Assembly (NCBI RefSeq): GCF_001542815.1
Contig: NZ_CP006992.1
Location: forward strand, 3,539,501 to 3,603,500
Origin: Methylobacterium sp. AMS5
GTDB lineage: Bacteria; Pseudomonadota; Alphaproteobacteria; Rhizobiales; Beijerinckiaceae
Reading direction: 5' to 3'
DNA: 64,000 bases
Shown here: in pieces, positions 1 to 9,126 of the stretch
How positions within the stretch are numbered: position 1 is the stretch's first letter
Layout of the letters: each line of letters starts with the position of its first letter
Position numbers and translations under genes: made by a program
The notes under the pieces: model-generated
Told to the model about the DNA's origin: nothing
Databases searched by the model: none
Seen by the model: only the letters and a program-made list of their open reading frames with translations

Positions 1-770
1 AACTCCTTCTTGGCGTGCCGGTCGGCCTCGAAGATCGGCAGGGCGGCTTCACGCAGGAAATGGAAGTGGCAGAGTTGATGAGGCACGCCCGGCAGGACCA
101 GGGCCACCGCCTTGCGGACGGACTGCTGAGCGTCGCTGATCACCCCTACCACCGGCACACCGACCGCCGCGATGACCTCACGCAGCAGGACGGCCAGATC
201 CTCGGCCGTGCCCGACAGCAGGCTGCGGGCCAGGAGCACCGTGCCGGAGAGGCAGTCGCGCAGCACCCAGAGCACCTCGTGCCCGACATCCGGCTGCAGG
301 CCGTCGAGCGCCCGGATCATCCGATCCTGCCCGGCCAAGTGTCGGCGCAGGTGAGCGGGGTCTGCGAGTTGGGTGGCCACGACCTCGTCGTAGCGGTCGA
401 GCAGGTTGGTCACGCTGCGTTCGGCGATGGCGACCCCGCGCCCGCGCAGGATCGCGTGGATTTCCGGCACCGAGCGATGCTCGCGGTGGCGCAGGGCGCC
501 CACCAGGGCCACGACGTCGAGGCCGAACTCGTGGTGCGGCAAGGCGAGCGCGCCTTCGGCCTCCGGGCGGTAGGGCTTGTGGAAGCGGACGCAATCCGCA
601 GCCTCGCAGCGACGGATCTTCAGACGCAGGCGCACCGTGCCGGTCAGCGTCACCATCGTGCGACGATTCTCGTAACGGATCCGCATCGCCCGGCCGCAGA
701 TCGGGCAGAGCTGGCGGACCGGAGCCAAGACCCGTTCACGATCCGCCGTCCGACACTCGGTTCGGGACAT
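1..770 (-). CDS. DDE transposase, C-terminus beyond window edge
   Basis: Translating the minus strand from the ATG at 770 gives about 256 uninterrupted residues running off the left edge. The N-terminus has a zinc-finger-like CPICG motif (near residue 23) and a second Cys pair in RRCEAADC. Further on come an acidic ALDGLQPD segment and a VISDAQQS ... QLCHFHFLREA stretch. This order of Asp, Asp and His-rich helix resembles the MULE/ISL3-like DDE core of cut-and-paste transposases. I cannot name the IS family. The gene begins right where the neighbouring IS3 element loses its left part, so this element probably inserted into that IS3. The element end should lie between 771 and 829. The C-terminal catalytic Glu is outside the window. 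Confidence 0.6.
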   Translation of the reverse strand, partial: MSRTECRTADRERVLAPVRQLCPICGRAMRIRYENRRTMVTLTGTVRLRLKIRRCEAADCVRFHKPYRPEAEGALALPHHEFGLDVVALVGALRHREHRSVPEIHAILRGRGVAIAERSVTNLLDRYDEVVATQLADPAHLRRHLAGQDRMIRALDGLQPDVGHEVLWVLRDCLSGTVLLARSLLSGTAEDLAVLLREVIAAVGVPVVGVISDAQQSVRKAVALVLPGVPHQLCHFHFLREAALPIFEADRHAKKE

Positions 771-829
771 CGCGCGCCTCCAGCAGGCGCCCCCATAACG
801 TCAAACACCAGACAGCCGGCTTTGCCGTC

Positions 830-1761
830 CTAGAAAAAAAGCGATCGGCATCTTCGCGGAGATGCCCAAGTGACGTTCGCCTTCATCGAGCAGCATGCGA
901 ACACCTGGCCGGTGCGTCTCATGTGCCGCATGCTCGCAGTCTCCCCCAGCGGTTACTACGGCTGGCGGTCACGTCCCGAGAGCGACCGGTCGGTGTCGAA
1001 CCGTCAGCTCCTCGACGACGTCCGGCGGATACATGCCGAGCATCATCGGCGCTATGGCTCACCTCGGGTGCACGCGGCCTTGCGCGCAGAGGGCCGAACC
1101 GTCAGTCGCGGGCGGGTGGAGCGCCTGATGCGCCGTCAAGGCATCCGGGCTCTGGCAGGGCGTCGGTTCCGGCCCTGCACCACCGACAGCCGTCATGATC
1201 TGCCGATCGCGCCCAACCTCCTCAAACAACAGTTCTCGGCTGCCCTGCCCAACACGGTTTGGTTGGCCGATATCACCTACCTGCCCACCGGCGAGGGCTG
1301 GCTCTATCTGGCCGCCGTTCTCGATCTCGCCACGCGAAGAATCGTCGGTTGGTCCATGCGCGACCACATGCGGACCGAACTGACATCGGCCGCCTTGATG
1401 ATGGCCACCCAACGGCAGCGACCGGCCGCTGGGCTCATCTGTCACTCGGATCGCGGCAGCCAATACGCCGCCGAGGCCTACCGAAAGCAGCTTGCCGACA
1501 TGAAGGCGACGCCCTCCATGAGCCGTACGGGCTGTTGTTACGACAATGCTCCCATGGAAAGCTTCTTCCACACACTCAAGGTCGAACTCGTCCACCAACG
1601 ACGATGGGCGACCCGGGACGAGGCCCGACGCGACCTGTTCGCCGACATCGAGGGCTACGACAATCGGCAGCGCATCCACTCAGCGCTCGGTTACATCACG
1701 CCCGAGCAAGCCGAGCGGAATGCAAGCTAAACCCCGTGTCCGCGAAAGCAGGGGAGGATCA
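830..1761 (+). mobile_element. IS3-family insertion sequence, left part missing
   Basis: The right part of an IS3-family element. Only about 14 codons of orfA survive (830-873, ending EMPK and a TGA), including an A7G run at 834-841 of the kind used for -1 frameshifting between orfA and orfB. Intact orfB follows. The right end is placed at 1761 because the sequence there ends in CA and its complement starts TGATCCTCCCC, as IS3 termini do. The left inverted repeat and most of orfA are absent, replaced by the oppositely oriented transposase at 1-770. The copy cannot move by itself. Its right end interrupts the toxin gene that follows. Confidence 0.7.
870..1730 (+). CDS. IS3-family transposase OrfB (intact, orphaned from OrfA)
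   Basis: The 286-residue catalytic half of an IS3-type transposase (rve integrase fold). The N-terminal HTH_21 region includes GYYGWRSRP and RRYGSPRVHAAL. The DDE residues sit in ADITYLPT, CHSDRGSQY and APMESFFHTLK, followed by the usual ending HSALGYITPEQ. The length matches complete OrfB proteins. The GTG start at 870 overlaps the orfA stop TGA (871-873), the normal IS3 arrangement in which OrfAB is made by frameshifting at the upstream A7G run. Since orfA is reduced to its last codons, no full OrfAB transposase can be made from this copy. Confidence 0.9.
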   Translation: MTFAFIEQHANTWPVRLMCRMLAVSPSGYYGWRSRPESDRSVSNRQLLDDVRRIHAEHHRRYGSPRVHAALRAEGRTVSRGRVERLMRRQGIRALAGRRFRPCTTDSRHDLPIAPNLLKQQFSAALPNTVWLADITYLPTGEGWLYLAAVLDLATRRIVGWSMRDHMRTELTSAALMMATQRQRPAAGLICHSDRGSQYAAEAYRKQLADMKATPSMSRTGCCYDNAPMESFFHTLKVELVHQRRWATRDEARRDLFADIEGYDNRQRIHSALGYITPEQAERNAS

Positions 1762-2347
1762 CTATGGGCCGAGTGGCTCCTTCAGCAGCAGCTTCGGCCA
1801 GGCCGGGTTCATCACCGGAGCTCTCTTGGGAGGGTTTGTTGGAGGCGGCTTCGGAGGAGGCATCAGGTTCGGTGCTGGCTTCGGATGTTTGGGCGGAGCC
1901 GTTGTCTGCTCCCCTGCCGCAGCCGCTACTCTTGGGGCAATCGGTGCATCTGCGGGAGCTTACGTCGTTGGAAACGCTCTTGAAACGACTACGAGCCTAG
2001 TTGGTTCCACCATCGATCAAGGCCTGATCGTACTCAATAACGCGAAAAGTCAAAGAAACGGCGGGATTTATGTGTTAAAAGATACTAAAGGCAATGTAGT
2101 TCGATCTGGACGAACTGGAAACCTTGATCGAAGGCGACGAGAGCATCTAAGGGACGAAGCTTTATCAGATTAAGAGTTCGAGGAAATGTATCGATCAAAT
2201 GTCTACAGAGAACAAAGAGGTCTTGAGCAAGTCGCTCATGAGCGCTATGATCCACCCCTCAATAAAATAAACCCAATAAGTGGTCGAAACCCAAAATTTA
2301 ATTATTATATGGATGCTGCCAGAAAATTCCTTGGCTGGAAAAATTAG
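1762..2347 (+). pseudogene. C-terminal tip of a polymorphic (Rhs-type) toxin, GIY-YIG/URI-like nuclease, broken
   Basis: The reading frame emerges directly from the IS3 right end without a start codon. It encodes a Gly/Ala-rich hydrophobic pre-toxin region (about 1763-1995) and then a compact domain. Motifs are GIYVLKD, RSGRTGNLDRRRREHL, EQRGLEQ and PPLNKINPIS, the order of the GIY, Arg, Glu and Asn blocks in GIY-YIG/URI-type nuclease tips of Rhs proteins. A TAA at 2171-2173 interrupts the domain, but the frame continues with 57 sensible codons to TAG at 2345-2347. One base change would therefore restore it. The delivery part upstream has been removed by the IS. Base composition turns AT-rich near 2000. 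The immunity gene begins 2 bp after the stop. Family assignment is from motif memory. Confidence 0.65.
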
Positions 2348-2349
2348 CT

Positions 2350-2808
2350 ATGAAGAACATGCGTCCAGACGGGTCCGTATTTCTAGTTCCGTTAAGGAAC
2401 GGCGGCTTCGCAAGAGGAGTGATTGCTGGCTCGTCAAGGAAAAACAATTTGATAGTCAGTTACTTTTTCGGGCCAAAATATGAGACGGAAAAAAATGTTG
2501 ATATATTAGGAATGTCGCCCGAAAAATCTGTTATATCGATGAGATCAAGTGACATCAAAATAAACAATGGAAGGTGGCCTGTAATTGGCCAATTGAGTAA
2601 TTGGAATTCTGATGATTGGCCTACAACTAAAGCAGTTAGAAGAGATCCGAAGGGTTTCTCAAAACCGCTCCTCATTACCTATGATATAGCTGACCTATTT
2701 AAAATTATCGGCGAAGAGATCTTGGATGCTGATCTCAATATACCTAGTTCTGGCGAAGCTGGATGCGGTTTTGTAGAAATTAAACTCACCGACCTCCTTT
2801 CCACTTGA
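2350..2808 (+). CDS. Imm26-like immunity protein
   Basis: A 152-residue soluble protein with no signal peptide, beginning 2 bp after the toxin remnant. Its N-terminal pattern GSVFLVPLRNGGFARGVIA resembles the opening strand pair of the Imm26 immunity family (G-x-V-F-x-I-P-L ... G-R-V). The rest is a mix of beta and alpha segments with several Trp and acidic residues. It is expected to bind and neutralise the cognate nuclease toxin in the cytoplasm. The gene is strikingly AT-rich compared with all neighbours, a sign of recent horizontal arrival. It is intact although its toxin is broken, as expected if an orphan immunity gene still protects against siblings carrying the active toxin. The Imm26 label is by pattern only. 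Confidence 0.6.
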   Translation: MKNMRPDGSVFLVPLRNGGFARGVIAGSSRKNNLIVSYFFGPKYETEKNVDILGMSPEKSVISMRSSDIKINNGRWPVIGQLSNWNSDDWPTTKAVRRDPKGFSKPLLITYDIADLFKIIGEEILDADLNIPSSGEAGCGFVEIKLTDLLST

Positions 2809-2880
2809 GGCTGAATGTGCGCAAAGGCAAATGATCTGATCAAAATGATTCAGAGCCGCCGTTGCAGGATGGAGGCAGCG

Positions 2881-2920
2881 ATGGCGGACCTATTCTGGCT
2901 CTCGGACGCGCAGTGGACGG
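2881..2920 (+). pseudogene. First codons of an IS5-type transposase, cut by the next IS3
   Basis: The ATG at 2881 reads MADLFWLSDAQW and then stops making sense at 2921, exactly where the IS3 inverted repeat begins. This N-terminal sequence is typical of IS5-family (IS427-like) transposases in methylobacteria. Only about 13 codons remain. It marks an earlier insertion whose body was deleted or displaced when the IS3 element arrived. Confidence 0.5.
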
Positions 2921-2982
2921 TGGCCTGCTGCCGGTTTCACGGACACCCGGTTTAGGTGTGCTGGTGAAGCCGGAGGTGCTCC

Positions 2983-3273
2983 ATGCAGCGTCGCAAGTTC
3001 GGACGTGCGTTCAAGATCGAGGCGGTTCGACTGGTTCGGGAACGTGGTGTCAGTGTCGCGCAGGCCGCGCGCGATCTCGATGTTCACGAGACGATGCTGC
3101 ACCGGTGGGTGAAGCAGGCGGCGGCCGATCCCTAACACGCTTTTCCCGGTCAGGGTCAGATGAAGCCCGAGCAGATCGAGATCGATCGCCTGCGCAAGGA
3201 GGTCGCCCGTCTGAAGGCGGAGCGTGATATCCTAAAAAAGGCCGCCGCATACTTTGCGTGGGACGCGATATGA
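2983..3273 (+). pseudogene. IS3 transposase OrfA, nonsense-mutated
   Basis: The ATG at 2983 opens a helix-turn-helix protein (KFGRAFKIEAVRLVRERG, then VAQAARDLDVHETMLHRWVK), the usual OrfA DNA-binding domain. A TAA at 3133-3135 stops it after 50 codons. The frame then continues through [13 protein letters not shown] and a leucine-rich helix to [13 protein letters not shown], as in intact relatives, where the stop position is normally Gln. CAA to TAA is therefore the simplest explanation. The A6G slippery run lies near the 3' end and the natural stop is TGA at 3271-3273. Confidence 0.85.
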
Positions 3274-4130
3274 AGTTCGCGTTCATCGCAAAGCATCGCG
3301 CTGTCTGGCCGGTTGCCTGGATGTGCGCGGCGCTGGGTGTCTCGCGTTCCGGCTTCCACGCTTGGCTCACCCGGCAGCCCAGCCAACGCACACGGGACGA
3401 CGAAGCCATCCTGAGCAAGGCCCACGCGAGCTTCGTGGCCAGCGACCGCACCTACGGCGCGAGGCGCGTCTGGCGCGACGTGCTGGCCAAGGGCATCGCG
3501 TGCGGACTGCACCGCATCGAGCGGATCATGCGCGAGAACGCCTTGCGAGCGCGACCGCGCCGACGGGGGCTGCCGAAGGACGAAGGTGAGCGGGCCGCTG
3601 CCTCGCCCAATCTCCTGGAGCGGCGGTTCGCGGCCGACGCTCCGAACCGGAAGTGGATCGCCGACTTCACGTAGATCTGGACCGCTGAGGGCTGGCTCTA
3701 CGTCGCCGCCGTCATCGATCTGTTCTCGCGCTGTGTCGTGGGCTGGTCGATGCAAACCAGCATGACGGCGCAACTCGTCACGGATGCGCTCGTCATGGCA
3801 ATCTGGCGCAGAGGCAAACCGGATACTCTGTTGCATCACTCGGATCAGGGATCGCAATACACGAGTGAAGCCTTCCAGCGCCTGATGGCCGAGCACGGCG
3901 TGACCTGCTCGATGAGCCGGTCGGGCAACGTCTGGGACAACGCGGCGATGGAGAGCTTCTTCTCGTCGCTGAAGACCGAGCGCACCGCCCGGCGGACCGA
4001 CCGGACGCGGGATGAAGCTCGGGCCGACGTGTTCGATGACATCGAGCGCTTCTACAACCCGGCGCGGCGGCACTCGACCTTGGGCTACCTCAGCCCTGTC
4101 GAGTTCGAAAACCGAGCCCAATTAGCTTAG
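3270..4130 (+). pseudogene. IS3 transposase OrfB, nonsense-mutated
   Basis: The ATG at 3270 overlaps the orfA stop. The protein has the HTH_21 region (SRSGFHAWL, TYGARRVWRDV) and the integrase core: ADFT before the first Asp block end, HHSDQGSQY, and AAMESFFSSLK with the catalytic Glu. The natural end is LGYLSPVEFEN. A TAG at 3672-3674 interrupts the frame immediately after ADFT, where relatives have Tyr, so TAC to TAG is likely. Total length without the stop would be 286 residues, the normal size. Together with the orfA mutation, this makes the copy inert. Confidence 0.88.
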
Positions 4131-4176
4131 GACGGTGTCCACCAAACCGGCAGCAGGCCACAAGTCCTCCGTGCGC

Positions 4177-4500
4177 TCAGCCCATGTCCGGACAGAAAAT
4201 ATCCTTCAACGTCGCAAGCATCCGCGCAGCCCGGGGGGCCTCCAGTCGATAGTACATCGTCTGGCTCTCGCGTCGGAACGCGACCAGCCCGTCCTCACGG
4301 AGCTTGGCGAGGTGCTGCGACAGGGCCGACTGACTGAGCTCGACCGCCTTGGCGAGGCTCGTCACATCCATCTCTCCGCGGCCGACCAGCAGGCAAAGGA
4401 TGAGCAGGCGCTTCTCGTTGGCGAGGAGCCGCAACAGGCGTGCGGCGTCGGCCGCCTTGTCTTGGAGGTGTAGCAGGTCGGTCGGCGTCACGGCATCCAT
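4177..4500 (-). CDS. ArsR/SmtB-family repressor, BigR/SqrR-like
   Basis: A 107-residue winged-helix repressor. The recognition region reads LAKAVELSQSALSQHLAKLR and the wing LVAFRRESQTMYYRL. There are two cysteines, C36 (in RLLILCLL) and C103 (in DIFCPDMG), about 67 residues apart. This is the arrangement of the persulfide-sensing pair in BigR/SqrR, where sulfane sulfur links them and releases DNA. Typical metal-binding motifs of ArsR or SmtB are not visible. No sulfur-oxidation gene lies beside it in the window, so its target is unknown. It is transcribed leftward towards the IS3 element, which may have displaced a partner. Upstream DNA (4515-4555) is AT-rich and probably holds its promoter. 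Confidence 0.75.
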   Translation of the reverse strand: MDAVTPTDLLHLQDKAADAARLLRLLANEKRLLILCLLVGRGEMDVTSLAKAVELSQSALSQHLAKLREDGLVAFRRESQTMYYRLEAPRAARMLATLKDIFCPDMG

Positions 4501-4649
4501 CGGTCCGCATTCCGAAAGGTTAGAAGTACCTTATTTAGGGGCGCCTAATATATGTCCAGCGAGCCGTCGCGCTGCGGCCCGATCTCATTGCGAGTTTCTC
4601 GTTTGGGCGAACCAGCCCAACGTCCTTCTGCCGGCCCCGGCGCTCGGAA

Positions 4650-4815
4650 CCATGGTTTCAGATGGAAGGAGGCGGAGGCCAGAGCGCCGAGCGAAGCTCT
4701 GCAGCGCCCTCGCCGGCGCGTCACCGACACGGCCGGCGATCTCGGCTGCAGCCGGGCCACGCTCGACCGCCGCATCAAGCGTCTGGGCATCCAGACGCCG
4801 CGCGGTGCGATCTGA
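4650..4815 (+). pseudogene. Fragment ending in a Fis-type helix-turn-helix
   Basis: The gap 4501-4865 has no convincing full gene. In one plus-strand frame the last 30 codons before the TGA at 4813-4815 read DTAGDLGCSRATLDRRIKRLGI. This closely matches the C-terminal Fis helix-turn-helix of NtrC-type sigma-54 activators (A-x-x-L-G-x-S-R-x-T-L-x-R-R-L-K-x-L-G-I). Residues upstream do not look like an AAA+ domain. I read it as the surviving end of a lost regulator, or a chance-conserved short protein. The left limit is approximate. Confidence 0.35.
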
Positions 4816-4865
4816 CGGCTTTTACCGACGGAAGGGGGCGTCGCGCTCCCAAAATGCCTCAGAAC

Positions 4866-5648
4866 TTACCGCTCGCCCTTCCGGCGGGCCGAGATACGGC
4901 CGCCGCTGAGACGGCGGAGGGACACTTGGAGGCGCGCGTCCGCCGCCCGCACCGCGGTGAGGGCCTCGTGCGTGTAGTGGATATGGGTCTCGGCGGCCTC
5001 GCCCGCTGCCTCCACGTCGCCCGCCATCACGCTCTCGTAGATCGCCCGGTGCTGCGCCCGGAACTGGTCGCGCGTTTCGGGGTGGGCGAACAAGGCCTCG
5101 CGGTTCTCGACCACGCCCTGGCGCAGCATGCCCGACAGGGCCCGCATCGTGTGCAGCAACACGAGGTTGTGGCTCGCTTCGTAGACCGCGATGTGCAGAT
5201 CGACATCCGCCTCGGCCTCCTCGTGCTGCTGGCCCGCCGCATGGGCGCGGTCGATCCGCTCCATGCAGGCGGTGAGCCGCGCCCGGTCCACAGCATTGGC
5301 CCGGGCCGCGGCAAGGCGCGACGCCATCCGCTCCGTCGTGGCGCGGAACTCGAAGAAGTCGTCCACCACCTCCGCGTGGGAGGCGATCAGGGCGATCAGG
5401 GGGTCGGTGATCTCGCGTCCCAGCGGCGCCACGGCCCGCCCGCCCGGCGCCGCGACGAGGAGCCCCTGGTCTTCGAGGATCTTCATGCCCTGGCGCAGGG
5501 TCGGGCGCGACACGTCCAGTCGCTGCGCGAGATCGCGCTCGGAGAGCAGCATGTCGCCCGGGCTGATCCCGCCTTCGCGGATCAGGTCCTTGAGGTGGCG
5601 CGCCGTGCTCTCGGCCGCACTCTCCCCCTTGATCGCGTTCCGCTCCAT
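4866..5648 (-). CDS. lldR: GntR-family FCD regulator of lactate utilisation (LldR-like)
   Basis: A 260-residue transcription factor. The N-terminal winged helix (LSERDLAQRLDVSRPTLRQGMKIL, about residues 35-60) is of FadR-subfamily GntR type. An all-helical FCD effector domain follows with acidic/His ligand positions in DVDLHIAVYEASHN and HRAIYESVMAGD ... HIHYTHE. I chose the ATG at 5648 because a GGGAGGGGCAGG ribosome site lies just upstream. An in-frame ATG at 5720 exists but falls inside the palindromic operator. It is divergent from lldP-lldD, as LldR regulators often are. L-lactate would be the expected ligand, inferred from the neighbours. It could also be a paralogue for a similar hydroxy acid. 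Confidence 0.8.
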   Translation of the reverse strand: MERNAIKGESAAESTARHLKDLIREGGISPGDMLLSERDLAQRLDVSRPTLRQGMKILEDQGLLVAAPGGRAVAPLGREITDPLIALIASHAEVVDDFFEFRATTERMASRLAAARANAVDRARLTACMERIDRAHAAGQQHEEAEADVDLHIAVYEASHNLVLLHTMRALSGMLRQGVVENREALFAHPETRDQFRAQHRAIYESVMAGDVEAAGEAAETHIHYTHEALTAVRAADARLQVSLRRLSGGRISARRKGER

Positions 5649-5718
5649 GCCCTGCCCCTCCCGGCCGAGTCCCGTGGGGCTCGGCCTCGCTGAAATAGCC
5701 TGGGCAACCGCAATCTCC

Positions 5719-5739
5719 AATTGACCATATTGGTCAATT
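5719..5739. promoter_or_regulatory. Perfect 21-bp palindrome, probable LldR operator
   Basis: AATTGACCA-TAT-TGGTCAATT is a perfect inverted repeat between the regulator and lldP. GntR/FadR-type repressors bind short palindromes built from TGGT/ACCA half-sites. The site lies 70 bp upstream of the regulator start and about 220 bp before lldP, suiting autoregulation plus control of the permease operon. The remaining DNA to 5961 shows no gene. Confidence 0.65.
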
Positions 5740-5961
5740 CATTTTACCAGCACCCCGTCTTCGGTCTCGTCAAGTTACCGAATCCCAGCGACGGCGCTGA
5801 CTGAGCAGTCCTCGTCCCGCGCCCGCACGCCAGGGGCCCGGGACGAAGAACAGGCTGCCCGCAGGCCCGGCACCGTTCGCGGCAACGACGGCATCGTCCC
5901 CGGGACGCGTTCACCCGCTCCCAGGTGAAGACGATGCGCATTCACCGGGAGGGCGCGCGCC

Positions 5962-7635
<1,674 letters not shown>

Positions 7636-7730
7636 TACCGGCCGGCCGGGCGGCGCCTGCGCCACGCCCGGCCTCTCCATTTCCCGACGGAGCGCCCCGA
7701 CGGGCGGCCGCATCCCCACGGAGATCAGCG

Positions 7731-8918
7731 ATGCGTCTGAAGAACTGCCACAGCTTCCACGATTTCCGCCGCATGGCGAAGAGCCGCCTGCCGGGCCCGA
7801 TCTTCGACTACATCGACGGCGGCGCGGACGACGAAGTGACCCTGCGTCGCAACACCAGCGCCTTCGATACCTGCGATCTGGTCCCCAACGTGCTGCGGGG
7901 CGTGGGCGAGGTCGACATGTCCGTGACCGTGATGGGCCAGCGGCTCGCCATGCCGGTCTACTGCTCGCCCACCGCCCTGCAGCGCCTGTTCCACCATCAG
8001 GGCGAACGGGCGGTCGCGGCCGCGGCGGGCCAGTTCGGCACGATGTTCGGTGTCTCCTCCCTCGGCACGGTGAGCCTGGAGGAGGCGCGCCGGATCAGCA
8101 GCGGGCCGCAGGTCTACCAGTTCTACTTCCACAAGGATCGCGGCCTGAACCGCGAGATGATGGCCCGCGCCAAGCAGGCCGGCATCGAGGTGATGATGCT
8201 GACCGTCGACAGCATCACCGGCGGCAACCGCGAGCGCGACAAGCGGACGGGGTTCGCCATCCCCTTCCGCCTGAATCTCGCAGGCCTCACCCAGTTCGCG
8301 ATCAAGCCGGCCTGGGCGATCAACTACCTGACCCATGAGCGCTTCCGGCTGCCGCAGCTGGAGAACCATGTCGGCATGGATGGCGGCGCCCTCTCGATCA
8401 GCCGCTACTTCACCGAGATGCTCGATCCCACCATGTCCTGGGACGACGTCGCCGAGGTGGTTCGCGAGTGGGGCGGCCAGTTCTGCCTGAAGGGGATCAT
8501 GTCGGTCGAGGACGCCGAGCGCGCGGTCGAGATCGGCTGCACCGGCATCGTGCTGTCGAACCACGGCGGGCGCCAGCTCGACGGCTCGCGCACGGCCTTC
8601 GACCAGTTGGCGGAGATCGTGGACGCCGTTGGCGACCGGATCGACGTGATCATGGACGGAGGCGTGCAGCGTGGCACCCATGTGCTCAAGGCTCTCGCCC
8701 TGGGAGCCAAGGCCGTCGGCCTTGGCCGCTATTATCTCTTCCCCCTCGCCGCAGCCGGTCAGCCGGGTGTCGAGCGCGCCCTCGACCTCCTGCGCAGCGA
8801 GATCGAACGCGGCATGAAGCTGATGGGGTGCACGGACTTAAGCCGGCTCAATCGCGGCAACCTACGTTGCATCGAACGAAACTGGATGGATATCGAGCAA
8901 TATCGCTCCCATCAGTGA
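7731..8918 (+). CDS. lldD: FMN-dependent L-lactate dehydrogenase
   Basis: A 395-residue member of the alpha-hydroxy-acid oxidase family, oxidising L-lactate to pyruvate at the inner face of the membrane and passing electrons to the quinone pool. FDYIDGGADDEVTLRRN opens the barrel. TVDSITGG contributes to FMN binding, IVLSNHGGRQLDG holds the catalytic His and substrate Arg, and VIMDGGVQRGTHVLKALALGA with GLGRYYL holds the FMN phosphate site. Length is standard. The ATG at 7731 follows GGAGATCAGCG. Placement after lldP and beside the LldR-like gene favours lactate over glycolate or mandelate, though members of this family differ only subtly. Confidence 0.87.
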   Translation: MRLKNCHSFHDFRRMAKSRLPGPIFDYIDGGADDEVTLRRNTSAFDTCDLVPNVLRGVGEVDMSVTVMGQRLAMPVYCSPTALQRLFHHQGERAVAAAAGQFGTMFGVSSLGTVSLEEARRISSGPQVYQFYFHKDRGLNREMMARAKQAGIEVMMLTVDSITGGNRERDKRTGFAIPFRLNLAGLTQFAIKPAWAINYLTHERFRLPQLENHVGMDGGALSISRYFTEMLDPTMSWDDVAEVVREWGGQFCLKGIMSVEDAERAVEIGCTGIVLSNHGGRQLDGSRTAFDQLAEIVDAVGDRIDVIMDGGVQRGTHVLKALALGAKAVGLGRYYLFPLAAAGQPGVERALDLLRSEIERGMKLMGCTDLSRLNRGNLRCIERNWMDIEQYRSHQ

Positions 8919-9060
8919 TTATGACGACATTCGAAACCTGCTGATCCGTATGAGCCGGACAGCTCAACCATCACGGATTTTGCTTGCCATGATCGATCCT
9001 GTCGTTGAACCTTGGCGCAAGGTGTGACCTGACCGGCTGGTTTTGGACCGGACGGAGAAC

Positions 9061-9087
9061 GCCCTCCACCCGGTCCGGGTGGAGGGC
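9061..9087. terminator. Hairpin terminator at end of amiE
   Basis: GCCCTCCACCCGG, one base, then CCGGGTGGAGGGC form a perfect 13-bp GC stem 40 bp beyond the amiE stop. No clear T-run follows on either strand. It lies between convergent lldD and amiE and could serve both. Confidence 0.6.
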
Positions 9088-9126
9088 GCTCGGCCGCGTG
9101 ACGGGGCGCTTCAGCCCAAGCCGGGC

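Larger units (their letters stand above)
2921..4160 (+). mobile_element. Complete but inactive IS3-family element (1,240 bp)
   Basis: Perfect 17-bp terminal inverted repeats are visible: TGGCCTGCTGCCGGTTT at 2921-2937 and its complement at 4144-4160, giving the TG...CA ends typical of IS3. The match extends with mismatches to about 24 bp. Inside are orfA and orfB with an A6G run at 3235-3241 and an ATGA overlap. Each ORF carries an in-frame stop. The three bases flanking each end (CGG on the left, CAA on the right) do not match, so no target duplication remains. This suggests deletion or recombination at one border. Confidence 0.85.

Noticed and set aside
15..833. Plus-strand 272-codon frame at the left edge
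   Set aside because: Its complement encodes a transposase with Cys knuckles and a CHFHFLREA motif. The plus frame has no family resemblance.
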